Positions 1 to 11,700 of a DNA stretch of 64,000 bases are shown piece by piece. Numbering within the stretch: position 1 is the first letter of the stretch; each line of letters opens with the position of its first letter. The position numbers and the translations under genes were made by a program. Source of the DNA: Symbiodinium natans (taxonomy: Eukaryota > Sar > Dinophyceae > Suessiales > Symbiodiniaceae); contig CAJNDS010002179.1 of the NCBI GenBank assembly GCA_905221605.1, forward strand, positions 1,013,026-1,077,025. The letters are read 5' to 3'. The notes beneath the pieces were generated by a model that was given only the letters and a program-made list of their open reading frames with translations, did not search any database and had not been told where the DNA came from.

Positions 1-1200
1 CTTGGGTTTGGGTTTGGGCTTCCTGCACTTCGTTCCCTCAATGCACGCAGTAGCCAGCTTTGGCATGAGTGTAACCTAAACCTGAGGGCCAACTCTGGCG
101 CGGGGAGGGGGCGCTGTCAGTTTCGGGTAAACCCTAAACACACACACTCTCTCTCTCTCTCACTCGCACTGAGAGTGCCTAATCCCTAACACTCTGAACC
201 CTAAGTAACCATTAACCCCAAAACCCTAAACAATTTCTGTTTAGGGTCACAGGTTCAGATGAATCAACGAGGAAGGCTGAAGCTTAAGGGAGGTTCTCTC
301 ACTGAGATTAGGGTTTTCTTTTGCGACCCAACAAGCCACAGCACGGCGTTTAGGGTTTAGGGTGCAGGGTTTAAGGTTCCCAAGTTGCCAGAAAAAGTAG
401 GGTCCCCCCCCCCCAACCCGCAAACAAAAAATGCCACAAATAGGGAGGGGGGGAGGGAGGGGGGTGATGAATTTGGTTTGTTGTGTGGTGGGACCTGCCT
501 GGGACCCTCTGGGACCCGTCCTGGGACCCACCTCTTGGGACCCCTGACCTTTCCTGCGACCTCCTCCCCTTTTTTTGAGGCCTTTCCCAGAAACCCTCTT
601 TCCTCCTTTCCTGTCCGTGGGCCGGCCCGGCTGCCGAGGCGGCGCATGCAAGCGTTTACAATTAACCTCCAAGCGTAAGCTCCAAAACCCTAAACCCTAA
701 GCCCACAAAACCTGGACAGACCCCACGCCCATTTCACTTTGCTCGAGCCCAGCGTCCAGCTCACCGCACTGCAGGGTCCTTGTTTAGGGTCTAGGGCTTA
801 GGGTTTAAGGTTTTGTGTTTGGGGTTTAGGGTTTAGAGGGTTTAGGGTTTAGGGTTTAGGGTTTGGGGCCTAGGGCCTGGGGCCTAGGGCCTGGGGCCTA
901 GGGCCTGGGGCCTAGGGTTTAGGAAGAGCTCGATCTCAAGCTAGGGTCTGAGGGATGACGGTGTCGAGAGTCCAGGTTGAGAATATCCGCTTGGCATTTT
1001 TGGGGTCTGCGAATTAAGGTTGGGCTTAGGGCAGTGGCTTTGGGGTCCTTGGCTCCGAGCTTAGGAGTTGCAGTCAAAAAGTGTCAGGGTTTGGGGGTTG
1101 AGAGTTCGGGCTTGGAGGCTCAATGCAATGCCACACAGGTCTTTGGCGGATGCTGGGAGGTCAGAACCGTCGTAACCCCGGGATGCGCGCATTGCGACGT
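1..1200. repeat. Interstitial telomere-like tracts, no gene recognised
   Basis: Short runs of CCCTAAA and TTTAGGG occur in both orientations (around 187-245, 350-375, 685-700 and 785-935). The last run passes into a derived tandem repeat of GGGCCTA/GGGCCTG at about 865-917. A CT/CA microsatellite lies at 140-165. Open frames here are short and overlap on both strands, so I see no supported gene. The missing last motif of the PIF1-like helicase may lie here in altered form or beyond the left edge. Confidence 0.75.
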
Positions 1201-1314
1201 TGAGAAGTTGTGGCCCACACAGCCCAACTCAGCGAAGCAGAGCTTCTCGCCATCCAGTGCCAAGGGCACTTGGTGTTGCACTTGGACTTACACTTCTGCT
1301 GCCAAGTGGCAAGC

Positions 1315-1504
1315 CCTGAGTCTTGTGCACCGTGAGCGCCCAAGCGAGCTTCAGAGGAACCTGCCTTGGAGGGCGAAGGGCTAGCTGCTGCGGGGTTTGC
1401 TTCAGGATAGAAGAGCCCACAGCGTGGCCTGCTGCCATGCTGGCAAGATGCTAAGGGTTCTGCTAACTTTGGCATGATTGACGTGGCGGCATGATTGACG
1501 TGGA

Positions 1505-1600
<96 letters not shown>

Positions 1601-2263
1601 GCGTGCGTGCGTGCGTGCGTGCGTGTGCGATAGCCTCAGCGGCAAGTATCAGCGAGAAGGAGGGCTTCAACACTGAAGCTACCTCCGGGCTTTTGCCCCC
1701 AACCTCCTGCAAAAACAACAAGAACCGGGCGCAAGTTCTCCCCTGGGCATTACGTTCGGGTTATCCGGTATGCATGGCAGGGCCCCCCGGCGTGCGGCTG
1801 AATTTTCCATGGTGGCCCAGCTCGCCAGAGAATTCCTGGATGGTTCGGGCGCAAAGCTGCGGCAGACTTCTCATCCACAAGGGGTTGGGGTGTTTAGCAT
1901 GTTGATCCGCTCCACAACAACCCCTTAACAGGGCCCTGCTGCACACTGCCGCTCCCCTCCAAACTGAGGTCTCTGGCGAGAAGAAGCACTAGCGGTTACT
2001 AGCACCACGAAGTGCGACAGCACACTGCAATGCTCATCGGCAGCTGCCTCGACAGCACCTTGATAGCCCTATGCCGCGCTGAAAAAGCAGTGGCCGCATC
2101 AACCCCACTATTCAAAGTCGAAACGACCTATGATGGTAGACCACAACCGAACAAGACCTATCATGTCAGATTGCACATTGCAACCCACGAACCATAAAAA
2201 TGTGTCCAACGGCAACCAAATCTCCGAGGGAACGATGCGCACACGGTACCCCCGCGAGAACTC
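1315..2263 (-). CDS. PIF1: PIF1-like DNA helicase, two 3' exons on the far side of the copia insertion
   Basis: Two minus-strand exons join in phase. Exon 2211-2263 reads [12 protein letters not shown], the strand before the last helicase motifs. Exon 1315-1364 reads [17 protein letters not shown], matching the PIF1/RecD-type signature PLxLAWAxTxHKxQG. Splice signals: acceptor AG at 2265-2264, GT donor at 2210-2209, acceptor AAG|G before 1364, GC donor at 1314-1313. The 53-bp exon leaves two bases of a codon that the next exon completes to give [14 protein letters not shown]1 helicases are 5'-3' helicases acting on telomeres, G-quadruplexes and replication forks. The final motif (GQxYVALSR) was not found, so the last exon is missing, changed or outside the window. 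The rest of the gene lies at 12271-19727. Confidence 0.8.
1508..1627. repeat. (GT)n followed by (GTGC)n microsatellite
   Basis: A pure GT run of about 40 bases passes directly into GTGC tetramers for about 75 bases with one interruption. The long open frames across it, such as the His/Thr-rich and Cys/Val-rich ones on the two strands, come from the repeat. It lies 3' of the PIF1 exon at 1315-1364's acceptor, within the helicase gene's intron space. Confidence 0.95.
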
Positions 2264-2442
2264 CTTGGCTCCAGCACAGATTTGCAACCGGAACCTTTTC
2301 GCGAACATGGGCCCTACCAAGACGACTTCAACATGTACTTTAGGGACGTAGGCGGCTTTGCAGAACTACATCGAGGCCGCTCGTCGATGCCATGACTACT
2401 TGAAATAGGGCAGACGGGGGAAGCTCGGACCCTAAACCCTAA

Positions 2443-2447
2443 ACCCC
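2443..2447. other. Target site duplication, left copy (ACCCC)
   Basis: ACCCC immediately precedes the 5' LTR and is repeated immediately after the 3' LTR at 12210-12214. Both copies are in CCCTAAA-like sequence, so the element integrated into a telomere-like tract. Five bases is the usual copia target duplication. Confidence 0.9.
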
Positions 2448-2712
2448 TGTTGAATGTGATGCTCCTTCAGGCATGGCAGCTCGACAGCAGTGATGTGCAA
2501 GATCAGCTGCAGGAACGACAGCAGTGCTGTACAAGATCAGCTGTAGGCTCGAAGCAGTCTGTGCAAGATCAGCTGAAGGACGTGTAAAGATAATTACCTG
2601 AACAGCTTTTGTTGTGCGTGAAAGTAAAATCAATTCGCCGCCATGGTTCCTTTGTGACCTGGAGCTCCACGAGGCCATTTCATTTCCTGCCCGAACCTGC
2701 CGTCTATCGGCA
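2448..2712 (+). repeat. 5' LTR of the copia element
   Basis: TGTTGAATG...TCGGCA, identical to the 3' LTR except at 2590. It contains three spaced copies of CAAGATCAGCTG (around 2500, 2542 and 2564), possibly promoter or regulator sites. No clear TATA box is visible, which is usual for dinoflagellates. Confidence 0.97.
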
Positions 2713-2730
2713 GGTTATGAGCCCAAGTGG
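2713..2730 (+). other. Primer binding site, probably for a half tRNA-iMet
   Basis: Starting at the first base after the 5' LTR the sequence is GGTTATGAGCCCA. This is the complement of a methionine tRNA anticodon arm (UGGGCUCAUAACC), not of a tRNA 3' end. Drosophila copia is primed by an initiator-tRNA half in the same way. The match is from memory of eukaryotic tRNA-iMet arms; the local tRNA is not in the window. Confidence 0.6.
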
Positions 2731-2761
2731 CGTTTGAAGGGCTCTCGTCTTGTACCTCGAC

Positions 2762-5700
2762 ATGGAGGGTGAAGCGGCTGGTCCTGACTACAGCCAGGCA
2801 TTGCAGGATGGCAGAGAAGCTGAAGAGCATGGACCGATGGTCAATGGTGTTTTGCCAACGGCTGGAGCAACGTCAACCGGACATGGAAACAACGTCTCTG
2901 GCGAAACCGGACTGGGCGCGACGACGTACGGCACGATGCCTCGAGTGGACAGAGATCCGGAGCGGGGTGAGGTTGGCGTTGGGTTAGGTGGTTCTAGTGG
3001 GGTGGTGCAGCAAGCAGCAAGACAACAACAGCAGCCGCAGCATCCTGCCCTGAGACTCGCAGGTCCGAGACAGCCAGCAGCTCAGCAGCAGCCCTTGTCT
3101 ATGACTTCGGTGCCCGCAGCAGCTCAGCAGCAGCCATTGCCTATGACCTCGGTGCCAGCAGCAGCTCAGCAGCAGCCTTTGCCTATGACCTCGGTGCCAA
3201 CATCCGCGGAGCATACCTTGGAGCCCACACTGTCAAGAAGCTTGGCGTCAAATCCTACTGGAATGAATGCTGAGCGACCTTCCACGTTCTATCTGCCCAC
3301 CCATGAGGAGAACCTCGGCAGAACGCTGGGCGACGGAGAGTATAGTGAAGGCTATGTGACTGCGACCGGCGGCTACATGGATGAAGGGTCAGAGCAAAGG
3401 TCGACGAGGAGCATGATGCTTTCCTTTGGCCAAATGATGCGTCGTCGGGTTGTGGCACCTATGGAGCAGTTGGGATACCAAGCATGGCATGCTGTTGGAG
3501 GACCAGGACGTGACAGAGCTCGACAAGAACCCCTTCTACCGCAGGAGCTTCAACGTGCGATGAATGTGCATACTGAGAGGGCTTCGCTTATTAGTCCCCA
3601 GCATCAGTCACCTGGTGAGGACACTTCGTCGGCAAGTTTGAATCAGGAAGTTGTGGTGGAGGAGGTGAGGCGTCAGGTTCGGGCCGCGTTGGCCGGACGT
3701 GAAGCTGAAATCCAGGAACTACGGCGCAGAAATGAGGAGCTACAGCAAGCCTTGAGGGAAGCAGCCAGGCCAAGTGAGGGTGCTGGACCAGAGACCTTTT
3801 CGCAGGGACCATCGAGACTTTCAGGAGAAGAACCTGGGGGTAATCTTGTTGGAAGTGGAGGGTGCGGTTCTGGTGCTTTCAAGGGCTTTGACTATGATGG
3901 AGTAGGTCGTGTTGGAACGATCGGCAACCTGCTAAATCCGCAGATGAGCTCGGAGCACCTTCGAGGCGGGCTATGTGGGGCTGATGTTGGCTTTGTGGCT
4001 GGTGATGGACGTCGTGTTGGTGCAAGGACCCAAGAAGGTGCCAAGCAGGGACCAGGCGAGTCCGAGAGCCGGAGCAGAGCTGGAGCGACCAGTCAGGCAG
4101 CAGAGGCAGTGGAGCCTTTGCAGTTGCTGGTGCAAGGGATGCGCCAGTTGCAGCAAGCTTACATTGGAAAGTCGGAGCACAAGGATGCCGACCTGAAGGG
4201 TACCGTTGAGGTGCCAGCGCTTCCGGAGCTTGGTCCGGAGACTGCCGTGGAGTTCTCAGACTGGCTGTTTGAGGCACAGCATGCCATTGGCGGTTTGAGT
4301 GAAAAGGCTGGTGAATGGTTCGAGGCCTGCGTGAAGTTGGCAAAGAATACGTACGACATTTACCAGGTGTCTACTCCTTTGCAGAGGTTGGCGTTGGAAC
4401 CAATCCTCACTCCTGAGCTGATGGAGTCGAAGTGGATGAGGCTGGAAAAGCGCACGATGACTTTGTTGCTTGGGGCCATGACGAAGAGTGCAAAGGAGGA
4501 CACTATTACCCACAGGGTGAACAGCGTGGCCGGTGTCCTATACCGTCTCCATGTGATGTATCAACCTGGAGGGGCAGCTGAGAGGTCGTCGATATTGAGA
4601 CAACTGGAAGGCAGCCAAGGCAGTGAGAACGCCCACACATGCATAGCGTCCCTGCGAAAGTGGAAGCGCTACCTGCAGCGTGCCAGTGATATGGGAATAG
4701 TGGTACCCGACGCATCTCTGTTGCTGAAGGGTCTGGAGTTGATTGCTTCGAGGGCGGTCGAGACGAACCCCGATGTAAAGTTCCGGCTGGCCTTGTCGAA
4801 GAATGAGCTTCAGCTGCAGCATAGACCGGATCTGGAAAGTGTCCTGAAGTATCACAATCACATCCTGGCAGAGCTACAGCAGATTGCACCTACCAGAACA
4901 TCAAGGCCTTCTCAACCGAGCTCTTCCGAGACTACGAGGCTGAAGGGTTTGAGCGCAACACCGGACACAGGAGGTTCAGCTTCTCCTACATCTCCAGCGA
5001 AGAAGGGCTCTGCAAGTCAGAACACCTGTAAGTTTTTCCTCCAGGATTCGGGTTGTCGACGAGGCAAGGACTGCAAGTATGCCCATGAGTTTGCCAGCAA
5101 GGAGGAGAAGAAGAGTCGATGCTGGGTTTGTGGAGCGCGCAATCATCGGCAGTCAGAGTGTCCTGCGAAGTCCCAAAACAAGGCTTTGAGGAATGCTGGT
5201 GATGCTGCTGAGTCGCCGAAGGCTGGGCCGAAGTCTACAACACCTAAGAATAAGGACCAAGAGATGCTCCAGAACCAGCAGGCCATCCTCAACTCCCTTC
5301 AGGCTACGTTGGCAGCTGTGGGAGTGTCCGGCGCAACAAGCTCGACCTCAGAGACCCCCGCAATTCCCGTAGTCATGGCCAAACCTGTGGTGAGCCCGGA
5401 GACAACGTTATCGACTATGTCAACGGCGGAAACCGCGACTTCTGATGACAGGAGGCAGCAAGACATTCGGGCTTTGATTGATGAGGCCAATGCTATGTTG
5501 AGCAAGATCACCAAGCTGCAGTCGTTACAAGTATGGTCAGAGCCGTTGAACATGGAAGAAGTGGAGGCCAAGATGAAGATGCTAGGCTATGCTGAGGAGG
5601 AGCGCACGGCTTTGCTGGACTCAGGCGCCACTCATCCCTTCAGGATGGGAACGGAAGAGGAGCTGAGTACAGCCCAAGCTGTGAAGGTCGAATTGGCAGA

Positions 5701-8700
5701 TGGAAAGGTGGTCACGTTGAAGCAAAATAAGGCTGGAACACTGATGCCCACGCGAGCGGATATTGACCAGTCGTCTACAACCACCATTGTTCCACTGGGC
5801 GCCTTGGTGCAGCAGCTTGGGTGCGAGTTGCTATGGAACCGAAATGGTCTCGTGGTTCGCCACCCGGAGTTCGGGGAGCTCAAAACGTTTGTGCAAGGAA
5901 ACTACCCTCTGATTGGAGAAGTGCAGGCGTTGGAACTGATCAGTCAGTTGGAGGAACGAAAGTTAGAGCAGTTGAAGTTGAAGCAGACGTCCATGCAAGC
6001 TTGTGTGAACTTGGCCTTAATGGAGATGGACTACGACTGGGACCATGGCATCAACAACTTCGTGCAAACGGGTGAAGCGGTGCACTTATGGAAGGCTTTG
6101 GCCAGCTCTACCTCACCGATGGGCAAAATTGGGGAGAACATGCAATCGATGATGGCGTCTTCTGTGGACTTCAGCGACAAGATGGGCTGGAAATATCTGA
6201 AGGCGTTCCCCCTAAGACGAGCTACGCGAAAAACGCTCATGGAGAAGAGATGGTGTGTTCGACTCTTTGCCAAAGAAGGTGACCAGCAACTGCACGTGAA
6301 GAACGAAAAGGAGACTGTGGTGCTGGATGTGAACGTGCACAGAAGCTTTAAGTTTGACATGTTGGGAGCCAACAACCCGGTGTACAAGGCGTTGCTTTGG
6401 GCTGCAGGACGGGGACAACTGGAGGGCGTGATGGCCTCGCCGGCAACAACAACGAACTCGACAAGCCAGACTGGACACGAATGCCATCTAAAGCTCTTGC
6501 TGTTGTGGTTGGTTGCAAAGGAGGGAGCCAGATGGGCCAGGAAGGTTACGCCATACTTCTTGATGAACATGGAAGCGGAATCCGAGTTTTGGAAATCCGC
6601 TCACTGGAAGGCTTTCCAACAAGAGTCACAAATCCCTGTGGTCCAGATGGTATCTGCAAAGTATGAAGGTTCCTTTTATGTTGCCACCAACCTGGACGTG
6701 TACAAGTTGGATGAGGACTGGAGCGTTGCCTTGAAGCCAAAATCGCCGGCGACCACGCGTTGGACCAAGGAGTTTGCCGGGGCGTTAGCCAAGGCAATAG
6801 ATGAATGGAAAAGGATGCCAGATCCATTGAAGCTCTTCAAGTTCCATGGTGACTTGGCCACAATGACAGAGAACGAGAAGAAGAGGTGGGTGAGACACCT
6901 ACAAAACGGACATGTGCCGTTCGATAAACGGTGCAAAACGTGTGTGGAAACAGCAGCAACTGGTCGAGCTCATCGAAGAGTACTAGCGCCTTCTGCATAT
7001 TGCCTCTCAGTAGACTTATCCGGTCCATTTCGAAGGAAGGGAGAGTTGGCAGAAGCTCAAGGATATAGGTATGGTCTCATAGGCGCGTACGTCTTCCCAA
7101 AAATACGTGGATGCAAGGACTATGAGATTCCAGAAGATCCTTTAGACGAAGGAGCAGGAGTTGGACCGTTATCGGACGAGCCCTATGATGAGGACTACCT
7201 GGAGGAAGTGAAGGAGGAAGAGGCACCACTCGATGATGAGACGAAGCAAGAGCTGGAAGAAGCAAACGAGAAGTTCAAGAAGCTGTTCCACGAAATTGGA
7301 GACAAACTGGAATATCAGGTGATCCAGTTTGCGGTGCCGTTGAGAACAAGGGTGGCTTCGGAAATTGAAGAAGCGATACGTCACCTGTATCTTCAGCTGC
7401 GAGCAGAAGGGCTACCGGTGACAAGAATCCACAGTGACCGTGCAAGGGAATTGCGCGGAACCCGACTTCGTAGATGGCTTTTGGAGCATGACGTTTTACC
7501 AACAACTGGTGAAGCACAAACGCCACAGACGAATGGAAGAGCAGAAGCAGCGGTGCGACTGATTAAGGCACGCACCAAGGTTATCCTCAAAATGTCGCAG
7601 CTACCAATAGCGTGTTGGCCGTGGGCAATGACACATGCTGCCTGGGCACAGAGAGAACATGCTTTGGGAAGGGGCTCGAAAGTCATTCCATTTGGTGCGA
7701 AGGTGCATGTGAAGGACAAGGTGTGGCCAATACGTTCTGGTCGAGATCTCTCAATAAGATGGAAGGAAGGACAATTTGTAGGCCCGGCGACAGACGTGCC
7801 TGGGGGCTTTGTTGTGCGGTTCCCCGATGGCAAGTACACGACCACTATGCACATGAGGCCGAACTTGCTGGATGTGGACAATGTCTTCGAAATGCCACAT
7901 GTGGAAGCAACGCTACCGATACCGGGAGAAAGACTTCGAGCAAAGACGAGGCTGCGAGTTCCTGAAGATGCTCGAGACGCACCAGAACCCAAGGGTGATG
8001 TAGCTTCGTTACCACATGGGGGTCCTTCTATAGATGCTCGAGACGCACCAGAACCCGAGGGAGATGTAGCTCCGTTACCACATGGGGGTCCTTCTACAGA
8101 CGTACGAGACGCACCAGAACCCGAGGGAGATGTAGCTTCGTTACCACATGGTGGTCCAAAGGAAAGTGCAAGGCGCAGAAGGCTTCGTGAAAAGACCGCT
8201 CTCAGGTTGCTTGAGCCGATGTCTGAGGAGGAGCAGGGCGCAGAGAATCTAGCCAAGGACCTCTACAGCCGGTCGAAGTTCACCATTGAGGATGTGACGC
8301 AGCTCTACGGTCTCCTGCAGAAGTGCAAACAAAAAAGAACTAAGGTGATGGCTAGACAAACCGAGGAATCTTCGACAACGTGGTCAGTTGGAATGTTCAC
8401 ACATGGCGGAATCTCTGGAATTCGTGCGTCAACAAAACGAATGCCCGAGGTGACGAGATATCTGGTTTCGGCAGCAAAGCATTTGATGGAGCTTGAGCAT
8501 GTTGGAGCCATCATCGTGGCCAAGAATGCGAGGTTGGGATTGCACAGGGATAGCAACAATGAAGTGCAGACCGTGAATGCTGTGCTACCTCTAACGAACT
8601 TTGAGGGTGGAGGAGTATGGGTGCAGCATGATGACGAGATTCTGGAAGAAAAGGAGGAAGATCGAAGAGAAGTTCGTCCTGGAGTATGGGTTGGTGGCAT

Positions 8701-11700
8701 TGTGAATGACCTGAAGAAGGGGCAACCTTTTCGGTTTAATCCAAGGAGATGGCACGCTGTGGAACCGCATGAAGGAGAAAGAGTGGTGATGATAGCGTAC
8801 ACTCCGAGGAGCAGCAAGTTGACCACGGAAGACCGCAGCGAGCTCATGAAGCTGGGTTTCAACATACCGGAGCCAAGGTCGCAGCAGGATGAGCCTGAAG
8901 AAAATCGAAAAGAATTGGTACCAAAGGAGGTGGAAGAGTATGTGCTCGATGAAGAATGGTGCTCACGGCCTATGAGGAAGCCCAAGGCTTTTGAAGGAAT
9001 TATGACAGGCCACAACGTACCACCAGAAGAAGATAAGGACTCGTGCTACGACATCGAGGATGGTCTTCTTTGTCTCAATGAAGCACAGCGCCAACTCATC
9101 GAGGACCTTCAAACTAGGTCCCAATCCCTGCAAGCTCTTCTTGAGGAGGAGGAGGATTTGATGGAAGATCTGCAAGCAGCGAACCGCGGTGTTGAGTGTG
9201 AAGCACGACATCTACATGGGGTTCTTCTGGACTTGTTGTCAAAGACTTCTGACTTCATGCAGCAGGAGGACAAGAGGCAAACCCGGGCATGTCTTCGAGC
9301 AGCAGCAGCGCATGTGGATCCCGATTACGAAAGGTTGCTCGAGGAACTTTCGGGGCCACTTCAAGTCGTGCACACGGTTCCACTAACACAGGTGAGGCCT
9401 GTGGTGGAAAAATGGAGAAAGTCCATAGTGAAGGAAATCAATCAGCTCTTCTCCGGCGGCACTCTCGTCAAGATCGATGCAAGGGAAGCAAAGAGGCAGG
9501 AGGCTTTGGGGCTGATAAGAATAGTCCCAAGCAAAGGAGTCTTCACTCTCAAACCTCCAGCAGCTGACAGTTCAGATTGGTACAGACGTAAATATCGACT
9601 TGTGCTGTGCGGAAATTATGTGGCTTTGGATGATGCTACCAGCTCGCTTTACGCTGGAGGCGCTTCAGCTGAAACATTCAGAACTGTGCTGGCAATGGCA
9701 TCGAGGAGAAGGTGGAGAGGGGCAGCAAGCGACATTACTGGCGCTTTCCTCCTCGCTGACTGGCCTCCTGGCATGCCATCATATGCAGTACAGCCTCCGA
9801 AGATGTTGGTGGAAATGGGCCTAGCGAATGCCAACGAGTACTGGTTAGTGCAAAGACCGTTGTATGGGCTTCGGGAAAGCCCATCCATATGGGCTGCCTA
9901 CAGGTCAGCGAGGTTTGCCAAGGCCAGGATACCGTACAAGGAGGGCTACATTGTGCTGAAGGCCTCGACTGCGGACCCGGAGCTGTGGCTGGCTTTCTAC
10001 ATCAAGGAGGGCGTATCAGAAGAAAGGCTGCAAGAGGCACTGAAGGAGGAGAGAAACGACGTGGAGCTGATTGCTATGGTGATCACGTACGTTGATGATC
10101 TCTTTTACTTGTCCGATGATGAGGTGGTGGGTATGCTACACGGCTGGGTACAATCTGAATGGCCTTGTTCAGCTTTGGAGTGGGCAAATGCGGAAGGCGG
10201 AGCAAGATATCTGGGACTTGAAGTGTACCAGCGAGAAAGTGGAGAGTTTGAGGTGAAGCAGGAAGGCTACATCTTGGACCTTGTGCGAGCTCATGACTTG
10301 ATGAATGCACCCCAGACGCTATTGCCGTGTCCCAAGGAGTGGATAACCGAGGAGCTGGACGCTGAGCCTGAGAACTTCACGGAGTCCGAGTTGCGACATG
10401 GACAAAGAATGGTAGGAGAACAGTTGTGGCTGGCGATGAGGAGTCGCCCAGATATACAATATGTTGTCAACTACATGTCGTCTTGGGTGAGCAAGCAGCC
10501 GGTGCGAGTAGCCCGCATAGCCACAAGAGTCCTGATGTACCTGCACAAGACAGCGAAGATGATCTTGGTACTGGGACAGCCAGCAAGCAGCAATAGCAGC
10601 AGCAGCAGCAGCGAACCAGCAACTTTTAGGGGTGTAACTCTTACGGGTTTTAGCGACGCTAGCTTCGCTCCGTTTGGATCCAAGTCCTTTGGAGCGTCGG
10701 TCGTAACCGTCAACGCGACCCCAGTTTCCTGGCGCTGCGGTAAGCAGCAATTCGTCACCTTATCGGTGATGGAGGCGGAGTTGGTCGAAGCCGCTGAAGC
10801 AAGCTTGTTACTTGAAAATGTCGGGTGTTTAATCGACGAGCTGATGCAATCAAGGACGCCGAGACTTCTGCTTGTGGACAACAGCAGTGCGGTGGCGATG
10901 CTGCTGGGTGGACAAGGGTCATGGAGAACCCGACATCTGCGGGTCAGAAGCCAATGGGTGCGAGAAAGAGTACAAAGAGGTGAGTTGTTGGTGCAGCATG
11001 TTTGTGGCCAACGACAGTTGGCAGATTTGGCAACCAAAATGCATGGCAAGGCACGATTATGGGAGTTGCTCAAGCTGTGGAGTCTTCAGGAGTTGCCAGA
11101 TGAGGCCAAGCTTGCCGAAGTTGGAAAGGTTCTCGTCCTGTTGTGTTTGGCAAGGTTTCTGGAAACAGTTCCAGGGGCCACTGCAGCCGACGCATTTGAA
11201 GCTGAAGATGAAGCCGAACCGTTGCAGTCTGGTATGATGCCCTCGATGAACCTGACGCAGTGGGATGAGCTTCTGGTGGTTTCTGGCGTGGCATGTGTTG
11301 CAGCCATAGCAATTTGGGAGCTTCTTAAGCGAATGGCTTCCTGGTTGATGAGCTGTTTCAAAGTGGATGCAAAGCAAAGGCGTCTTCGAAAGCTGAGACA
11401 TCTTGCAAGGGCCGCTGCAGAAGCTGAAGTGGAAAGATCCTTTGGAATCGGTGGAGATGCGATGCCATCTCCGCAGCAGGTTGAATCTGCGGTACAGGGA
11501 GCCTACACGAGGGTCGAAAGGAGGCATGTCAATGCAATGTCAGCTTCTACGCGATCCTTGATGGTGGACAGCAGTTGCCAAACAGATTTGCCTTTGCTTG
11601 CGCCGCAGAATGTTCCACTGTATCAGCCCTTCAATGGTCCCTTCTTTCTCACGGATCAAGGAGACGTTGTTCATGTGCATCGAAATTGCCAAGGCTTTAA

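Noticed and set aside
1161-1300. Frame after 1315 as the last PIF1 motif
   Set aside because: It reads GEKLCFAELGCVGHNF, which does not match the GQxYVALSR motif; the real final exon is probably elsewhere.
1161-1905. Long His/Thr and Cys/Val-rich open frames on both strands
   Set aside because: They are generated by the GT and GTGC microsatellites; only the short PIF1 exon at 1315-1364 has family support.
7393-8256. Minus-strand 287-codon open frame inside the copia element
   Set aside because: Lies antisense to the integrase and repeat linker with Ser/Gly/Pro bias expected of a shadow; no domain.
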